Below are positions 1 to 8,888 of a stretch of DNA of 64,000 nucleotides, piece after piece. Within the stretch, counting starts at the first letter, position 1. Each line of letters opens with the position of its first letter. The DNA comes from Phycicoccus sp. HDW14 (GTDB lineage: Bacteria > Actinomycetota > Actinomycetes > Actinomycetales > Dermatophilaceae), in contig NZ_CP049935.1 of assembly GCF_011383005.1 (NCBI RefSeq), positions 3,782,001 to 3,846,000 on the forward strand, written 5' to 3'. The position numbers and the translations under genes are program-made. The notes beneath the pieces were generated by a model. That model saw nothing but the letters and a program-made list of their open reading frames with translations, made no database searches and was not told the origin of the DNA.

Positions 1-636
1 GTCCTCATCGGGGCGAGCGGGTCGGGCAAGTCGACCCTGCTGCGCTGCGTCAACCTGCTCGAGGTCGTCGACGACGGCCGGATCACGCTCGAGGGCGACG
101 ACGTCACCGACCCGCGCGTCGACGCCGACGCCGTCCGGGCCCGGATGGGCGTCGTCTTCCAGGCCTACAACCTCTTCCCGCACCTGTCCGTGCTCGACAA
201 CATCACCCTCGCGCCGGTCCGCGTGCACAAGGTGCCGAAGGCCGAGGCCACGGAGCGCGCGATGGCGATGCTCGAGCGGGTCGGGTTGCCGGAGAAGGCA
301 TCCGCTCGACCGGACGACCTCTCCGGGGGCCAGCAGCAGCGGGTGGCGATCGCCCGCGCGCTGGTCAACCAGCCGCGGCTCATGCTCCTCGACGAGGTCA
401 CCTCGGCCCTCGACCCCGAGCTCGTCGGCGAGGTCCTCGACCTGCTGCGCGAGCTCAAGGACGAGGGGATGACGATGGTCCTCAACACCCACGAGATGGG
501 GTTCGCCCGGCAGGTCGCCGACACCGTGTGCTTCCTACACGGCGGCGTCGTCCACGAGCAGGGGCCGCCCGCACAGGTCCTCGACGACCCACGCCAGGAG
601 CGCACCCGCCGCTTCCTCGCCCGCGTGCACGCCTAG
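1..636 (+). CDS. Polar amino-acid-type ABC transporter ATP-binding protein, 5' truncated by window edge
   Basis: The reading frame is open from base 1, so the start lies outside the window. Visible in order: Walker A GASGSGKST (codons 4-12), Q-loop FQAYNLFPHL, signature LSGGQQQRVAIARAL, Walker B LMLLDEVTSALD and the H-loop NTHEM. The SALDPELVGEVLDLLREL stretch and short C-terminus match the GlnQ/HisP-type ATPases that power import of polar amino acids. The substrate cannot be told because the permease and binding protein are outside the window. ATP hydrolysis at the cytoplasmic face of the membrane is the family role. Confidence 0.93.
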   Translation, partial: VLIGASGSGKSTLLRCVNLLEVVDDGRITLEGDDVTDPRVDADAVRARMGVVFQAYNLFPHLSVLDNITLAPVRVHKVPKAEATERAMAMLERVGLPEKASARPDDLSGGQQQRVAIARALVNQPRLMLLDEVTSALDPELVGEVLDLLRELKDEGMTMVLNTHEMGFARQVADTVCFLHGGVVHEQGPPAQVLDDPRQERTRRFLARVHA

Positions 637-646
637 CCTCGGGTCC

Positions 647-1288
647 GTGGAGGAGCGTCCGGAGGCCGAGGTCGGGGTCGGCCCGTGGGAGGGTCCGTGG
701 CCCGAGGGCGCGCACTGGGACCCCGAGCTGCTGCGCGACGGCGACCGCCGCAACGTCGTCGACCGGTACCGGTACTGGTCGATGGAGGCCGTCGTCGCCG
801 ACCTCGACACCCGCCGCCACCCGTTCCACGTCGCGATCGAGAACTGGGGCCACGACTTCAACATCGGATCGGTCGTGCGGACCGCCAACGCGATGGGCGC
901 CGCCGCCTTCCACGTCGTCGGCCGGCGGCGGTGGAACCGGCGGGGCGCGATGGTCACCGACCGGTACCAGCACGAGCACCACCACGCCGACGCCGCGGGG
1001 CTCACGGCATGGGCGGCGACGGCCGGTCCGGACGGAGGGCGGCTGCCGCTCGTCGGCATCGACAACCTGCCGGGGTCGGTGCCGCTGGAGACCCACGACC
1101 TGCCGCGCGCGTGCGTCCTCGTCCTCGGCCAGGAGGGGCCCGGGCTGACCCCGGCGATGCAGGAGGCCTGCGACGTCGTGCTCCACATCGCGCAGTTCGG
1201 CTCGACCCGCTCGGTCAACGCTGGGGCCGCGGCGGCCGTCGCGATGCACGCCTGGGTCCGACGGCACGTCTTCGACCAGCACCCGTGA
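647..1288 (+). CDS. SpoU/TrmH-family RNA 2'-O-methyltransferase
   Basis: A 213-residue protein with the three motifs of SPOUT methyltransferases. Motif 1 is FNIGSVVRTANAMGA (about residues 71-85, with the conserved N and R). Motif 2 is VLGQEGPGL (about 142-150). Motif 3 is STRSVNAGAAAAVAMH near the C-terminus, which forms the SAM-binding knot. It would methylate a ribose in tRNA or rRNA; the exact site cannot be read from sequence. The GTG start is only 10 bases after the previous stop and has no Shine-Dalgarno. Instead TAGCCT at 634-639, overlapping the upstream stop codon, ends 7 bases before GTG, which fits a leaderless transcript. Confidence 0.88.
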   Translation: MEERPEAEVGVGPWEGPWPEGAHWDPELLRDGDRRNVVDRYRYWSMEAVVADLDTRRHPFHVAIENWGHDFNIGSVVRTANAMGAAAFHVVGRRRWNRRGAMVTDRYQHEHHHADAAGLTAWAATAGPDGGRLPLVGIDNLPGSVPLETHDLPRACVLVLGQEGPGLTPAMQEACDVVLHIAQFGSTRSVNAGAAAAVAMHAWVRRHVFDQHP

Positions 1289-1342
1289 CCCCCGCGGGCC
1301 GGCACCCGGAATAGCGCCGGCGTCCCGGCCGCTGGACCTCGG

Positions 1343-2391
1343 GTGAGCACCCCCGCGCTGTCCGTCCTCGACCTCGTCCCCGTCCGGTCCGACCAGCTGA
1401 CCTCCGACGCCGTCGCCGCCACCCGGTCCCTGGCCCGGGTCGCCGACGGGCTGGGCTACCGCCGGTACTGGCTCGCCGAGCACCACAACATGCCGGCCGT
1501 CGCGGCGACCAACCCGCCGGTGCTGGCCGCCGTCGTGGCCGCGGCCACCGACCGGATCCGGGTCGGCTCCGGCGGCGTCATGCTGCCCAACCACGCACCC
1601 CTGGTCGTCGCCGAGCAGTTCGCCCTCCTCGAGGCGGCCTTCCCCGGCCGCGTCGACCTCGGCATCGGGCGGGCGCCGGGCACCGACCCGGTCACCGCCT
1701 GGGCGCTGCGCAGCGGCACGGGCCAGGCCGACGGCGACGCCGTCGACCGCTTCCCCGACCACGTCGACGCCGTCATCGCGATGATGTCGCCCGCCGGCGC
1801 CGCCCTGCGCCTCGCGACCGGCGACCACGTCCTGCGCGCGACGCCGCGCGCCGCCTCGGTGCCGACGCTCTGGCTGCTCGGCTCGTCCGACTACTCCGCG
1901 CGGCTGGCCGCCTCGCGTGGGCTCCCGTACGTCTTCGCCTCGCACTTCTCCGGGCGCGGGACGGCCGAGGCGCTGGCCCTCTACCGCGGCGGGTACCAGC
2001 CGTCCGAGGAGCACCCCGAGCCCCGGACCCTGCTCACCGCCAACGTCGTCGTCGCCGAGGACGCCGCCGTGGCCCGCCGCCTCGCGCTGCCGAACATCCG
2101 CTCCATGGTCGCGCTGCGCACCGGTCAGCCGCTCGCGCCGCTCGCGTCGGTGGAGGAGGCCGAGGCCCGTCCGCTCCCCCGGCCCACGAGGCCCTGGCCG
2201 AGGAGATGCTCTCGCGCTGGCTCGTCGGCACCCCCGACGACGTGGCGGCCCGCCTCACCGCGCTGGCCGCCGAGCACGGCGTCGACGAGGTGATGGTCAG
2301 CCCGGTCGCCGGCGCCCTCGCCGGGACACCGGTCGACCGCTCGCCCGCCCGCGAGGAGACCCTCCGCCTGCTGGCCACCGCCCTCGCCTGA
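1343..2391 (+). CDS. LLM-class flavin-dependent oxidoreductase, frameshifted in this sequence
   Basis: A bacterial luciferase-like monooxygenase: the start SVLDLVPVRSDQ, then RYWLAEHHNMP, VGSGGVMLPNHAPLVVAEQF and GRVDLGIGRAPGTDP are hallmarks of the LuxA-like subgroup. The frame breaks in the CCCCC run at 2176-2180. Downstream the protein continues in the -1 register (PAHEALAEEMLSRWLVGTPDDVAARL) to the stop at 2391. One added C restores a 349-residue protein of normal family length. I therefore treat it as one gene with a probable sequencing error. The substrate is unknown; FMN- or F420-dependent oxidation is the family role. Confidence 0.85.
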
Positions 2392-2421
2392 GGGGCCCCG
2401 CTCAACTAGGTTCGGTGGACC

Positions 2422-2448
2422 TGTCGAATCGTGGCCCGCTCGCGCGTC
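2422..2448 (+). promoter_or_regulatory. Candidate ECF42-type promoter of the YCII operon
   Basis: TGTCGA at 2422-2427 is followed by a 17-base spacer and CGTC at 2445-2448, 47 bases before the first YCII start. As I recall the published work on ECF42 sigma factors, their targets carry TGTCGA at -35 and a CGTC-like -10. The ECF42 sigma gene is the last gene of this operon, so this would be autoregulation. The match is seen in the sequence; its use by this sigma factor is inferred. Confidence 0.6.
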
Positions 2449-2494
2449 ACGGGGGTGAGGTCGCAGTCGCGGCCCGGGACCGAAGGAGCAGCAG

Positions 2495-2855
2495 ATGACC
2501 GAGTACGTCGTCCTCATCGTCGGCGACGCCGACCGCTGGTGGACCACCATGGACGCCGACCAGCGCACCGCCGGCTACGCCGAGTACACCCGCTTCGGTG
2601 AGGAGCTGGGTCGTCGGGGCACCGCATCACCGGTGGCGCCGAGCTGCACGCCACGAGCGAGGCCAAGCGCATCCCGGGCGGCGGCGGACCGGTCACCGAC
2701 GGGCCGTTCGCCGAGACCGCCGAGCAGGTCGGCGGCTTCTACCAGGTGGAGACAGACGACCTCGACGACCTGCTCGAGTGCTGCCGGATCATCGCGGCGG
2801 TGGGGACTCCGTCGAGGTCCGCCGGACGGTGCAGCCCGAGGACCGGCCCGCATGA
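2495..2855 (+). CDS. YCII/DGPF-domain protein 1, two frameshifts in this sequence
   Basis: The protein starts MTEYVVLIVGDADRWW in one frame and switches at the GGGG run 2616-2619 to give ELHATSEAKRIPGGGGPVTDGPFAE. It switches again at GGGG 2802-2805 and ends DSVEVRRTVQPEDRPA at the TGA 2853-2855. Adding one G at each run restores a 120-residue protein with the VTDGPF signature (DGPF) of YCII-related proteins. AAGGAG lies just upstream of the ATG. The stop overlaps the next start (ATGA). DGPF proteins are the established genomic partners of ECF42 sigma factors; their biochemical role is not settled. Confidence 0.82.
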
Positions 2856-3228
2856 GCCGCCACCTCGTCCTGCTGCCCGCCCCGAGGCCGAGTGGGCCCT
2901 GCTGCCGCCGGAGGAGCACGAGAAGGGGATGCGCTCGCACGGCCAGTTCCACCGCGACCTCGCGGCCGGCGGCCACCGCATCCTCGCCGCCGGCCCGCTC
3001 ACCCCGTCTGCCGAGGCGACCTCGATGCGTCCCGACGGCTCGGGCGGCGCACTGGTCACCGACGGCCCGTTCACCGAGTCGGTGGAGCAGGTCGTCGGGT
3101 TCTTCCTCCTCGAGACCGACGACCGGGCCGACCTCGTCCGCATCCTCACCGAGTTCGCCGCCCGCGGTGAGCTGATCGAGCTGCGCGACATGGTCGCCGA
3201 CGACGAGCACGACCACGGCGCGTCGTGA
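2852..3228 (+). CDS. YCII/DGPF-domain protein 2, frameshifted in this sequence
   Basis: It begins MSRHLVLLPA at the ATG overlapping the previous stop, then shifts at the CCCC run 2880-2883 into EAEWALLPPEEHEKGMRSHGQ and on to VTDGPFTESVEQVVGFF and the stop at 3228. One added C gives 125 residues. The TDGPF motif and the following hydrophobic strand are the YCII core. The stop overlaps the next GTG (GTGA), so the three DGPF genes and the sigma factor are translationally coupled. It probably acts in the same unknown process as its two neighbours. Confidence 0.82.
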
Positions 3229-3581
3229 AGCGCTACCTCGTCCTCATCGCCTACGAGCCGGGGGACTGGGAGCACGTCGACGAGGACACACGCCAGGAGG
3301 TCTTCACCGCCCACCGCGCCTTCGAGGCCCACGTCGCCGAGCACGGCGAGAAGGTCGCGGGCGCCGCGCTCGGTGACGCCGACACCGCCACGACCCTGCG
3401 CGGGCCCGAGCGGACGGTGACCGACGGGCCGTTCGTCGAGTCCGTCGAGCAGGTCGGCGGCTACTACGACGTCCGGCTGCCCGACCTCGACACCGCCATC
3501 GCGGCGGCCCGGCTGCTGCCGGCGTCGTACACGGTCGAGATCCGGCCGGTCGTCGGCGTCGAGGGGTACGACGAGGCGTGA
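3225..3581 (+). CDS. YCII/DGPF-domain protein 3, intact
   Basis: An intact 118-residue protein, MKRYLVLIAYEPGDW through TVTDGPFVESVEQVGGYYDVRL. It carries the same TDGPF signature as the two preceding genes, so this is a tandem triplication of diverged paralogues. It starts at a GTG that overlaps the upstream stop and ends in a TGA that overlaps the GTG of the sigma-factor gene. Being intact, it shows what the two disrupted paralogues should look like, which supports reading their breaks as sequence errors. Confidence 0.9.
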   Translation: MKRYLVLIAYEPGDWEHVDEDTRQEVFTAHRAFEAHVAEHGEKVAGAALGDADTATTLRGPERTVTDGPFVESVEQVGGYYDVRLPDLDTAIAAARLLPASYTVEIRPVVGVEGYDEA

Positions 3582-4821
3582 CCCCCGACGAGGTCCTGGC
3601 CACCACCGTGCGCGAGGAGTGGGGGCGGCTCGTCGCCCTCCTCCTCGGCCGGTTCCGGCGGCTGGACCTCGTCGAGGACGCCCTCGGGACGCGGTCGAGG
3701 CGGCCGCGCGCCGCTGGCCCGCCGACGGCGTCCCCGACTCGCCGGCGGCGTGGCTGCACACCGCGGCCCGTCGGCGGCTGCTCGACCGGCTGCGGGCCGA
3801 GGCGATGGCGGCCCGCAAGGCACCCCTGCTCGTCGTCGACGCGGACCCGGAGGGAGGTGCGGGCGTCATGGCCGACCCCGGCGACCTCGTCGAGGACGAC
3901 GTGCTGCGTCTCGTCCTCATGTGCTGCCACCCGGCGCTCGGGCCCGAGGTGGCCAGCGCCCTCGCCCTGCGCCTCGTCGTCGGTGTCTCGACCGCCGACA
4001 TCGCGCGGCTCTTCCTCGTGCCCGAGCCCACGATGGCCGCGCGGATCACCCGCGGCAAGAAGAAGATCGCCGCGGCCGGCATCCCGTTCACGGTGCCGGC
4101 CGCCGACGACCTGCCCTCGCGGCTGCGGGTCGTCGCCCAGACCGCCTACCTCGCCTTCACGGCCGGGTACGCGCCCGGCTCCGGGCCCGACCTGCTGCGC
4201 GCCGACCTCGCGGGCGAGGCCGTGCGGCTGGTCCGCGTGACCCTGGCCGTACGGCCCGACGAGGCGGTGCTGCGGGCGCTGCTGGCCCTCGTCCTGCTCC
4301 AGCACTCGCGGCGGGACGCCCGGGTCGGCGCGGACGGCAGCCTCGTCCTCCTGCCCGACCAGGACCGCTCCCGGTGGCACCGCGGCGAGGTCGACGAGGC
4401 GGTGCGGGTGCTGGCCGGGCTCGGGCCGTCGGCGGACCTGCTCACCGAGTCCTACCGCCTCCAGGCCCTCATCGCCGCCGAGCACGCCCTCGCCCCCGCG
4501 GCGGCCGACACCCGGTGGGACCGGATCTGCGCGGCCTACGACGCCCTGGCCCGGGTCAGCCCGTCCCCGATGGTCAGGCTCGCCGCCGCGGTGGCCGTCG
4601 CCGAGCGGGACGACCCCGCGGCAGGACTGGCCGCGCTCGACGGGCTGGACGCCGAGCTGCCCGGGAGCCATCGGCTGCCCGCCGTCCGCGGTGAGCTGCT
4701 GGCCCGGCTGGGCGACGACCGTGCCGCCATCGCCGCGCTCGACGAGGCGATCCGGCTGTGCGGCAACGAGGTCGAGCGCGCCCACCTCATCGAACGCCGG
4801 GACGGCCTGGCGTCCGACTGA
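3578..4821 (+). CDS. ECF42-group RNA polymerase sigma factor (DUF6596), frameshifted in this sequence
   Basis: The N-terminus TTVREEWGRLVALLLGRFRR is sigma region 2. The frame breaks at GGG 3686-3688; one added G joins it to DAVEAAARRWP, giving about 414 residues. Region 4 with its DUF6596-type sequence follows: LMCCHPALGPEVASALALRL and TADIARLFLVPEPTMAARI. A long alpha-helical C-terminal extension of about 200 residues follows, as in ECF42 sigmas, which lack a classical anti-sigma factor. The GTG start overlaps the last YCII stop. It is expected to direct RNA polymerase to the YCII promoter at 2422-2448 and so to its own operon. Confidence 0.88.
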
Positions 4822-4832
4822 CCCGAGGGGTC

Positions 4833-4879
4833 TGCGGTGATGCACGGGGCGGGACATCCGCCGCGCCTGCATCACCGCA
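4833..4879. repeat. Intergenic hairpin, 12-bp perfect stem
   Basis: TGCGGTGATGCA (4833-4844) is repeated inverted and perfectly as TGCATCACCGCA (4868-4879) around a 23-base GC-rich loop. It lies between the convergent sigma-factor and acyltransferase genes. There is no T-run, so it may be a bidirectional terminator or a member of the hairpin class seen elsewhere in the window (23397-23446, 39467-39513). Confidence 0.6.
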
Positions 4880-4963
4880 CTGCAGCGTGCATCGCCGGTG
4901 ATCGGACACCAACGGGAGGTGCCGACCCACCGCGGCACGAGGTGGGGCCGGGTCGTGCTGACG

Positions 4964-6256
4964 TCAGTCCGTGGGCGGTGCAAGGCGCGGGGAGAGCAGC
5001 GCCACGGCCGCGACCGGCAGCACGGCCCACCACCAGCGCAGCCCGTCGGGCGCGACGAGGCCCTGCCCGGCCATCACGCCCAGGCCCCCGCACCCGAGGG
5101 CCGTCGCGAGCACCGGCCGCCACGCGGGCACCGGGCCGGTCAGTGGTCGGACCTGCTCGAGCCGGCCCACGACGGCGACGACGCCGAGCGTGAGGACCCC
5201 GAGCAGGGCCCACCACAGCGGCCGGGAGAGCCACCACGACGCCGACAGCGGGTCGAGGCCGAGGCCCGCGCCGCCCACCAGCAGACCGGCCCCGATGACG
5301 AGGACCATCACCGTCAGGTGCCAGAGGTAGACGCTCATCATCCGGCTGCCGAGCCGCACCGTGACCGCCCACGGCCGGTCGCGCGCCATCCACCGCGTGA
5401 GCCACGGCTCGACCGCGAGGACGAGCCCGGCCTGCAGCAGCCCGAGGAACCCGAGCGTCACCCGCGTCGGGTAGCTGTTGTTCACGGCCGAGGAGTCGAG
5501 CCCGATCATCGACACCGGGTAGGGGCCGGCCCAGACGAGCGTGACGAGCCCGACCGCGCCGACCGCCGCCATCGCCAGGCGGCGACCGGTGCCGTCGAGG
5601 CGCCCGTCGAGCCAGGCGTACCCGAGCTGGTGCACGGAGCACCACACGACGACGTAGTTGGCGAAGCCGACCCACCACGGCCCGGTCGTCAGGCTCACGA
5701 GGTCGACGAGCCCACCGACCACGAGGCCGCCGACGACCGACGCCCAGCCGAACCGCTCCCACAGCCAGAGGGTCGCCGGGGCCACCGCGCAGACGACGAC
5801 GTACGCCGCGAGGAACCAGGTCGGCACGAGCGCCACCTGGGACGCCGTGCGCAGCGCCGCCCGGTCGACCCCGGCCGCGTCGGCGACGACGAGCAGCGCG
5901 ACCCACACGAGGAGCAGCGGCACGACGGGGGTGAGCAGCCGACGCAGCCGACCGCGCAGCCATCCGGCCCAGGTGGTGCCGCGTTCGCGGGCCCGCCTCC
6001 AGGACAACGCGTTCGCGTAGCCGCCGACGAGGAAGAACACCGGCATCACCTGGAAGACCCAGGTGAGCGGATGCGTCCACGGGGCGAGGTCGAGCAGGGC
6101 GCCGCTGACGAGCCGCCCGTCCCGGACGGTCACGGCGGCGATGAGCCAGTGACCCAGCACGACGACGGACAGGGCGGCGACGCGCAGCAGGTCGACGACC
6201 CGGTTGCGCGAGGTCGGGGTGGCGGCGGCGATGTCGCGCGCCGTGAGGGTCTCCAT
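4964..6256 (-). CDS. Acyltransferase-3 family membrane protein (OafA/YrhL-like)
   Basis: A 430-residue polytopic membrane protein. The start METLTARDIAAATPTSRNRVVDLLRVAALSVVVLGHW contains the family's early R-x10-H: the catalytic-site His lies in the first membrane helix (LGHWLIA). FFLVGGYANALSW follows, then about ten further hydrophobic helices. The family transfers acyl groups to cell-surface sugars or glycolipids. I chose the ATG at 6256 because residues upstream of it are low-complexity, while MPVFFLVGG and the first helix sit at the usual distance from this start. An 8-bp inverted repeat lies just upstream at 6269-6288. Confidence 0.85.
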   Translation of the reverse strand: METLTARDIAAATPTSRNRVVDLLRVAALSVVVLGHWLIAAVTVRDGRLVSGALLDLAPWTHPLTWVFQVMPVFFLVGGYANALSWRRARERGTTWAGWLRGRLRRLLTPVVPLLLVWVALLVVADAAGVDRAALRTASQVALVPTWFLAAYVVVCAVAPATLWLWERFGWASVVGGLVVGGLVDLVSLTTGPWWVGFANYVVVWCSVHQLGYAWLDGRLDGTGRRLAMAAVGAVGLVTLVWAGPYPVSMIGLDSSAVNNSYPTRVTLGFLGLLQAGLVLAVEPWLTRWMARDRPWAVTVRLGSRMMSVYLWHLTVMVLVIGAGLLVGGAGLGLDPLSASWWLSRPLWWALLGVLTLGVVAVVGRLEQVRPLTGPVPAWRPVLATALGCGGLGVMAGQGLVAPDGLRWWWAVLPVAAVALLSPRLAPPTD

Positions 6257-6675
6257 GCGCCCAGCGTGACGGTCGGCGGACCGACCGTGCCTGAGCACTC
6301 GTACCCGGTCCGGCACGGCCACGGAGGGTATCACCGGCCCCATCCGTCCCACGGGTCCGCTCCTGACCCACGGAAACCGTGGTCGACCCTGCGAATCTCG
6401 TCGACGTGGTGGACAGCGAGGCATCGATCGCTGCACACTTGACCCAGCTCGGGACCGGAAACCGTAGGTCTCCACCCGACCCGGTCGGTCCTCGGACCGG
6501 CTGGCCGGCCACCGGGTGTGCAGGGCACCCGCGAGGCCGCCGAACGGGGCGACGCACCAGCGCCGCCCCGTTCGCACGCCCGGGCTACCGATGGGTACGG
6601 ACACCGGTGCACGGGGCCGGCGGACAAGTGGAAGGATCGGGGCGTAGGCACATCCCACGTCACGAGGAGAACACC
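6257..6675. other. Divergent intergenic region between acyltransferase and fbaA
   Basis: About 420 bases with no convincing gene. It holds a palindrome ACGGTCGG-CGGA-CCGACCGT (6269-6288) 12 bases upstream of the acyltransferase start, which could be an operator. It must also contain the promoter of the aldolase gene. TTGACC at 6439-6444 with TAGGTC at 6465-6470 is a possible but widely spaced promoter. Nothing else stands out. Confidence 0.5.
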
Positions 6676-7707
6676 GTGCCCATCGCAACGCCCGAGGTCT
6701 ACGCCGACATGCTGGACCGGGCCAAGAACGGTTCGTTCGCGTACCCCGCCATCAACATCACCTCGAGCCAGACCGTCACGGCCGCCATCCGCGGCTTCGC
6801 CGAGGCCGGCTCCGACGGCATCATCCAGGTGTCCACCGGCGGCGGCGAGTACGCCTCCGGCTCCACGGTCAAGGACATGGTCACCGGCGCGAAGGCGCTC
6901 GCGGCCTACGCCGAGGAGGTCGCGAAGAACTACCCCGTCAACATCGCGCTGCACACCGACCACTGCCCGAAGGACAAGCTCGACTCCTTCGTCCGGCCGC
7001 TGATCGCCGCGTCCACCGAGCGGGTCAAGGCCGGTGGCCTCCCGATCTTCCAGTCGCACATGTGGGACGGCTCGGCCGTGCCGCTCGACGAGAACCTCCA
7101 GATCGCCGAGGAGCTGCTCGCCCAGTGCAAGGCGGCGAACATCATCCTCGAGATCGAGGTGGGTGTCGTCGGCGGCGAGGAGGACGGCGTCGAGAACGCC
7201 ATCAACGACAAGCTGTACTCGACGCCCGCCGACGCCGTCGCCACCGTGCGGGCGCTCGGTTCCGGCGAGAACGGGTACTACATGACCGCGCTGACCTTCG
7301 GCAACGTGCACGGCGTCTACAAGCCGGGCAACGTCAAGCTGCGCCCGGAGGTGCTCAAGGCCGCCCAGGAGGCCGCCGCCGCCGAGCTCGGGGTCGCTGC
7401 CGACAGCAAGCCGTTCCACCTCGTCTTCCACGGTGGCTCGGGCTCGCTCCCGCAGGAGATCTCGGACGCGGTCGACTACGGCGTCGTGAAGATGAACGTC
7501 GACACCGACACCCAGTACGCCTTCACCCGGCCGGTCGCCGACTGGATGCTCAAGAACTACAGCGGCGTCCTGAAGATCGACGGCGAGGTCGGCAACAAGA
7601 AGCAGTACGACCCGCGCGCGTGGGGCAAGGAGGCCGAGGCCGGCATGGCGCAGCGCGTCATCGAGGCCTGCCAGAACCTCCGCTCGGCCGGGACGCACCC
7701 CGCCTGA
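6676..7707 (+). CDS. fbaA: Class II fructose-1,6-bisphosphate aldolase
   Basis: 343 residues, the usual length of the class IIA enzyme. The zinc and phosphate-binding signatures are all present: ALHTDHCPKDK (zinc-ligand and catalytic region), ILEIEVGVVGGEEDG, NVHGVYKPGNVKL (zinc His), VFHGGSGS (zinc His) and KMNVDTDTQ. It cleaves fructose-1,6-bisphosphate in glycolysis and makes it in gluconeogenesis. The GTG at 6676 follows GAGGAG at 6664-6669. It stands alone and is followed by a strong hairpin. Placement a few genes from purA is common in actinobacteria. Confidence 0.96.
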   Translation: MPIATPEVYADMLDRAKNGSFAYPAINITSSQTVTAAIRGFAEAGSDGIIQVSTGGGEYASGSTVKDMVTGAKALAAYAEEVAKNYPVNIALHTDHCPKDKLDSFVRPLIAASTERVKAGGLPIFQSHMWDGSAVPLDENLQIAEELLAQCKAANIILEIEVGVVGGEEDGVENAINDKLYSTPADAVATVRALGSGENGYYMTALTFGNVHGVYKPGNVKLRPEVLKAAQEAAAAELGVAADSKPFHLVFHGGSGSLPQEISDAVDYGVVKMNVDTDTQYAFTRPVADWMLKNYSGVLKIDGEVGNKKQYDPRAWGKEAEAGMAQRVIEACQNLRSAGTHPA

Positions 7708-7722
7708 GCGTCGCGCACGACA

Positions 7723-7764
7723 CGAGGCCCGCCACCTCGTCCAGACACGGGGTGGCGGGCCTCG
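7723..7764. terminator. Bidirectional terminator hairpin after fbaA
   Basis: A perfect 14-bp stem, CGAGGCCCGCCACC (7723-7736) with its exact complement at 7751-7764, and a 14-base loop. It is centred between the convergent fbaA and roadblock genes. No T-tract follows, as is common for terminators of high-GC actinobacteria. Confidence 0.75.
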
Positions 7765-7807
7765 CCGGTTCCGAGCGGGTGCGCGGCAGGGACGCACCCG
7801 CGCGGGG

Positions 7808-8167
7808 TCAGTGGCCGACGGTGTGCTGGTTCACCGCCCGGCGCAGCAGCGCGAGGTTGGTGTTGGCCTTGCTCGCCGCGACGTAGAGGAACGTCGTGCC
7901 GCCGTCCATCACCTTGATGAGGTGGAGCTGGTCGCTCAGGGTGAGGAGCATGTCCTCCAGCTCGGAGTTGAGCTTGAGGGCCTGCATCGTCTTGAACTTC
8001 CCCTTGACCATCTCGCTGTTGTACGCGCTCGCGACGTCGAGGTCGAAGTCGGAGACCGCCGACCGGGAGGCCAGCGACATGCCGGAGTCCAGGTCGACGA
8101 TGGAGGCGCCGATGAAGCCGGTCACGTCGGACTGGATCGCCTCGAGGATGCTCTCGTAGTCAGCCAT
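7808..8167 (-). CDS. Roadblock/LC7-like protein, last gene of GTPase unit
   Basis: A 119-residue protein, MADYESILEAIQSDVTGFIGASIVDLDSGMSLA, with the alternating helix/strand pattern of roadblock/LC7 (MglB-like) domains and no cofactor motif. Roadblock proteins typically act as partners or GTPase-activating factors for small GTPases. It lies 229 bases downstream of a second roadblock gene and the GTPase gene on the same strand, so the three probably form one functional unit. The stretch 8168-8396 between the two roadblock genes is GT-rich on the plus strand and holds no gene that I can support. Confidence 0.8.
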   Translation of the reverse strand: MADYESILEAIQSDVTGFIGASIVDLDSGMSLASRSAVSDFDLDVASAYNSEMVKGKFKTMQALKLNSELEDMLLTLSDQLHLIKVMDGGTTFLYVAASKANTNLALLRRAVNQHTVGH

Positions 8168-8396
8168 TGTCAGTGTTCCTTCGGTGTTGTGACCCGGTGG
8201 GTCGGGTGGTGGTGGTGCGAGGGTGGTGCTGGTCGGTGTGGTGCGGCCCGCCGTGCTCGTCGTGAGGACGATCCCGACCGGTGCGACGCGGGCGCCGGAC
8301 CGGTCGGTCGCGGGGGTGTGGAGGGGAGGGCGGGCTCGGGGTCCGGGCCCGGGAGCGGGTCCTCACGGGACCAGCCAAGGGCCCGCAGGAGGCGGC

Positions 8397-8888
8397 TCAC
8401 CGCCCGCTGGGTGCGAGCTTCTCGGTGATCCGTTCCGCGGCCCGGCGGGTCTCGACGAGGAGCACGGCGTGCTGCACGTCGGTGGCGTGGGCCCCGAGGA
8501 CGAAGCTGCCGACACCGGGCAGCTCCACCGAGACGAGGATGGTGTGCGAGTCCTCCGCCGACAGGTGCACGGTCATGCCGTGCGCCTCCGCCCGGGCCGC
8601 CTTCCGCAGGGCAATCGCGACGCTGAAGATCGAGCTCGTGAGGGCCGAGAGGCGGCCGACGTCGCGCTCGAACACGCCGAGGGTGCAGAGGTTGAGGCCG
8701 TCCGCGGTGCAGAAGAGCACGGCCTCGATGCCCTCGACGGCCTCTCCCAGCGCGACGAGCTCCGGCTGGGCGGCCGACCCGAGGAGGCGGGAGAGGACGT
8801 CCCAGTCCGGCGCACCGTCCGCCCCGTCGCGCGGTGCCTCGTGCGGTTCGACGTGGGACCCGATGGCCGTCTCGACCGTGGCCGTCAC
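8397..8888 (-). CDS. Roadblock/LC7-domain protein
   Basis: 163 residues. After a short acidic N-terminus comes WDVLSRLLGSAAQPELVALGEAVEGIEAVLFCTADGLNLCTLG, then SALTSSIFSVAIALRKAARAE and ILVSVELPGVGSFVLGAHA. This is the roadblock fold seen in MglB-like and Streptomyces CvnB-like proteins. The GTG start overlaps the (restored) stop of the GTPase gene as GTGA, so the two are translationally coupled. I infer that it regulates the GTPase. No histidine-kinase-like gene (CvnA) or DUF742 gene (CvnC) is next to it, unlike in full conservons. Confidence 0.8.
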   Translation of the reverse strand: MTATVETAIGSHVEPHEAPRDGADGAPDWDVLSRLLGSAAQPELVALGEAVEGIEAVLFCTADGLNLCTLGVFERDVGRLSALTSSIFSVAIALRKAARAEAHGMTVHLSAEDSHTILVSVELPGVGSFVLGAHATDVQHAVLLVETRRAAERITEKLAPSGR

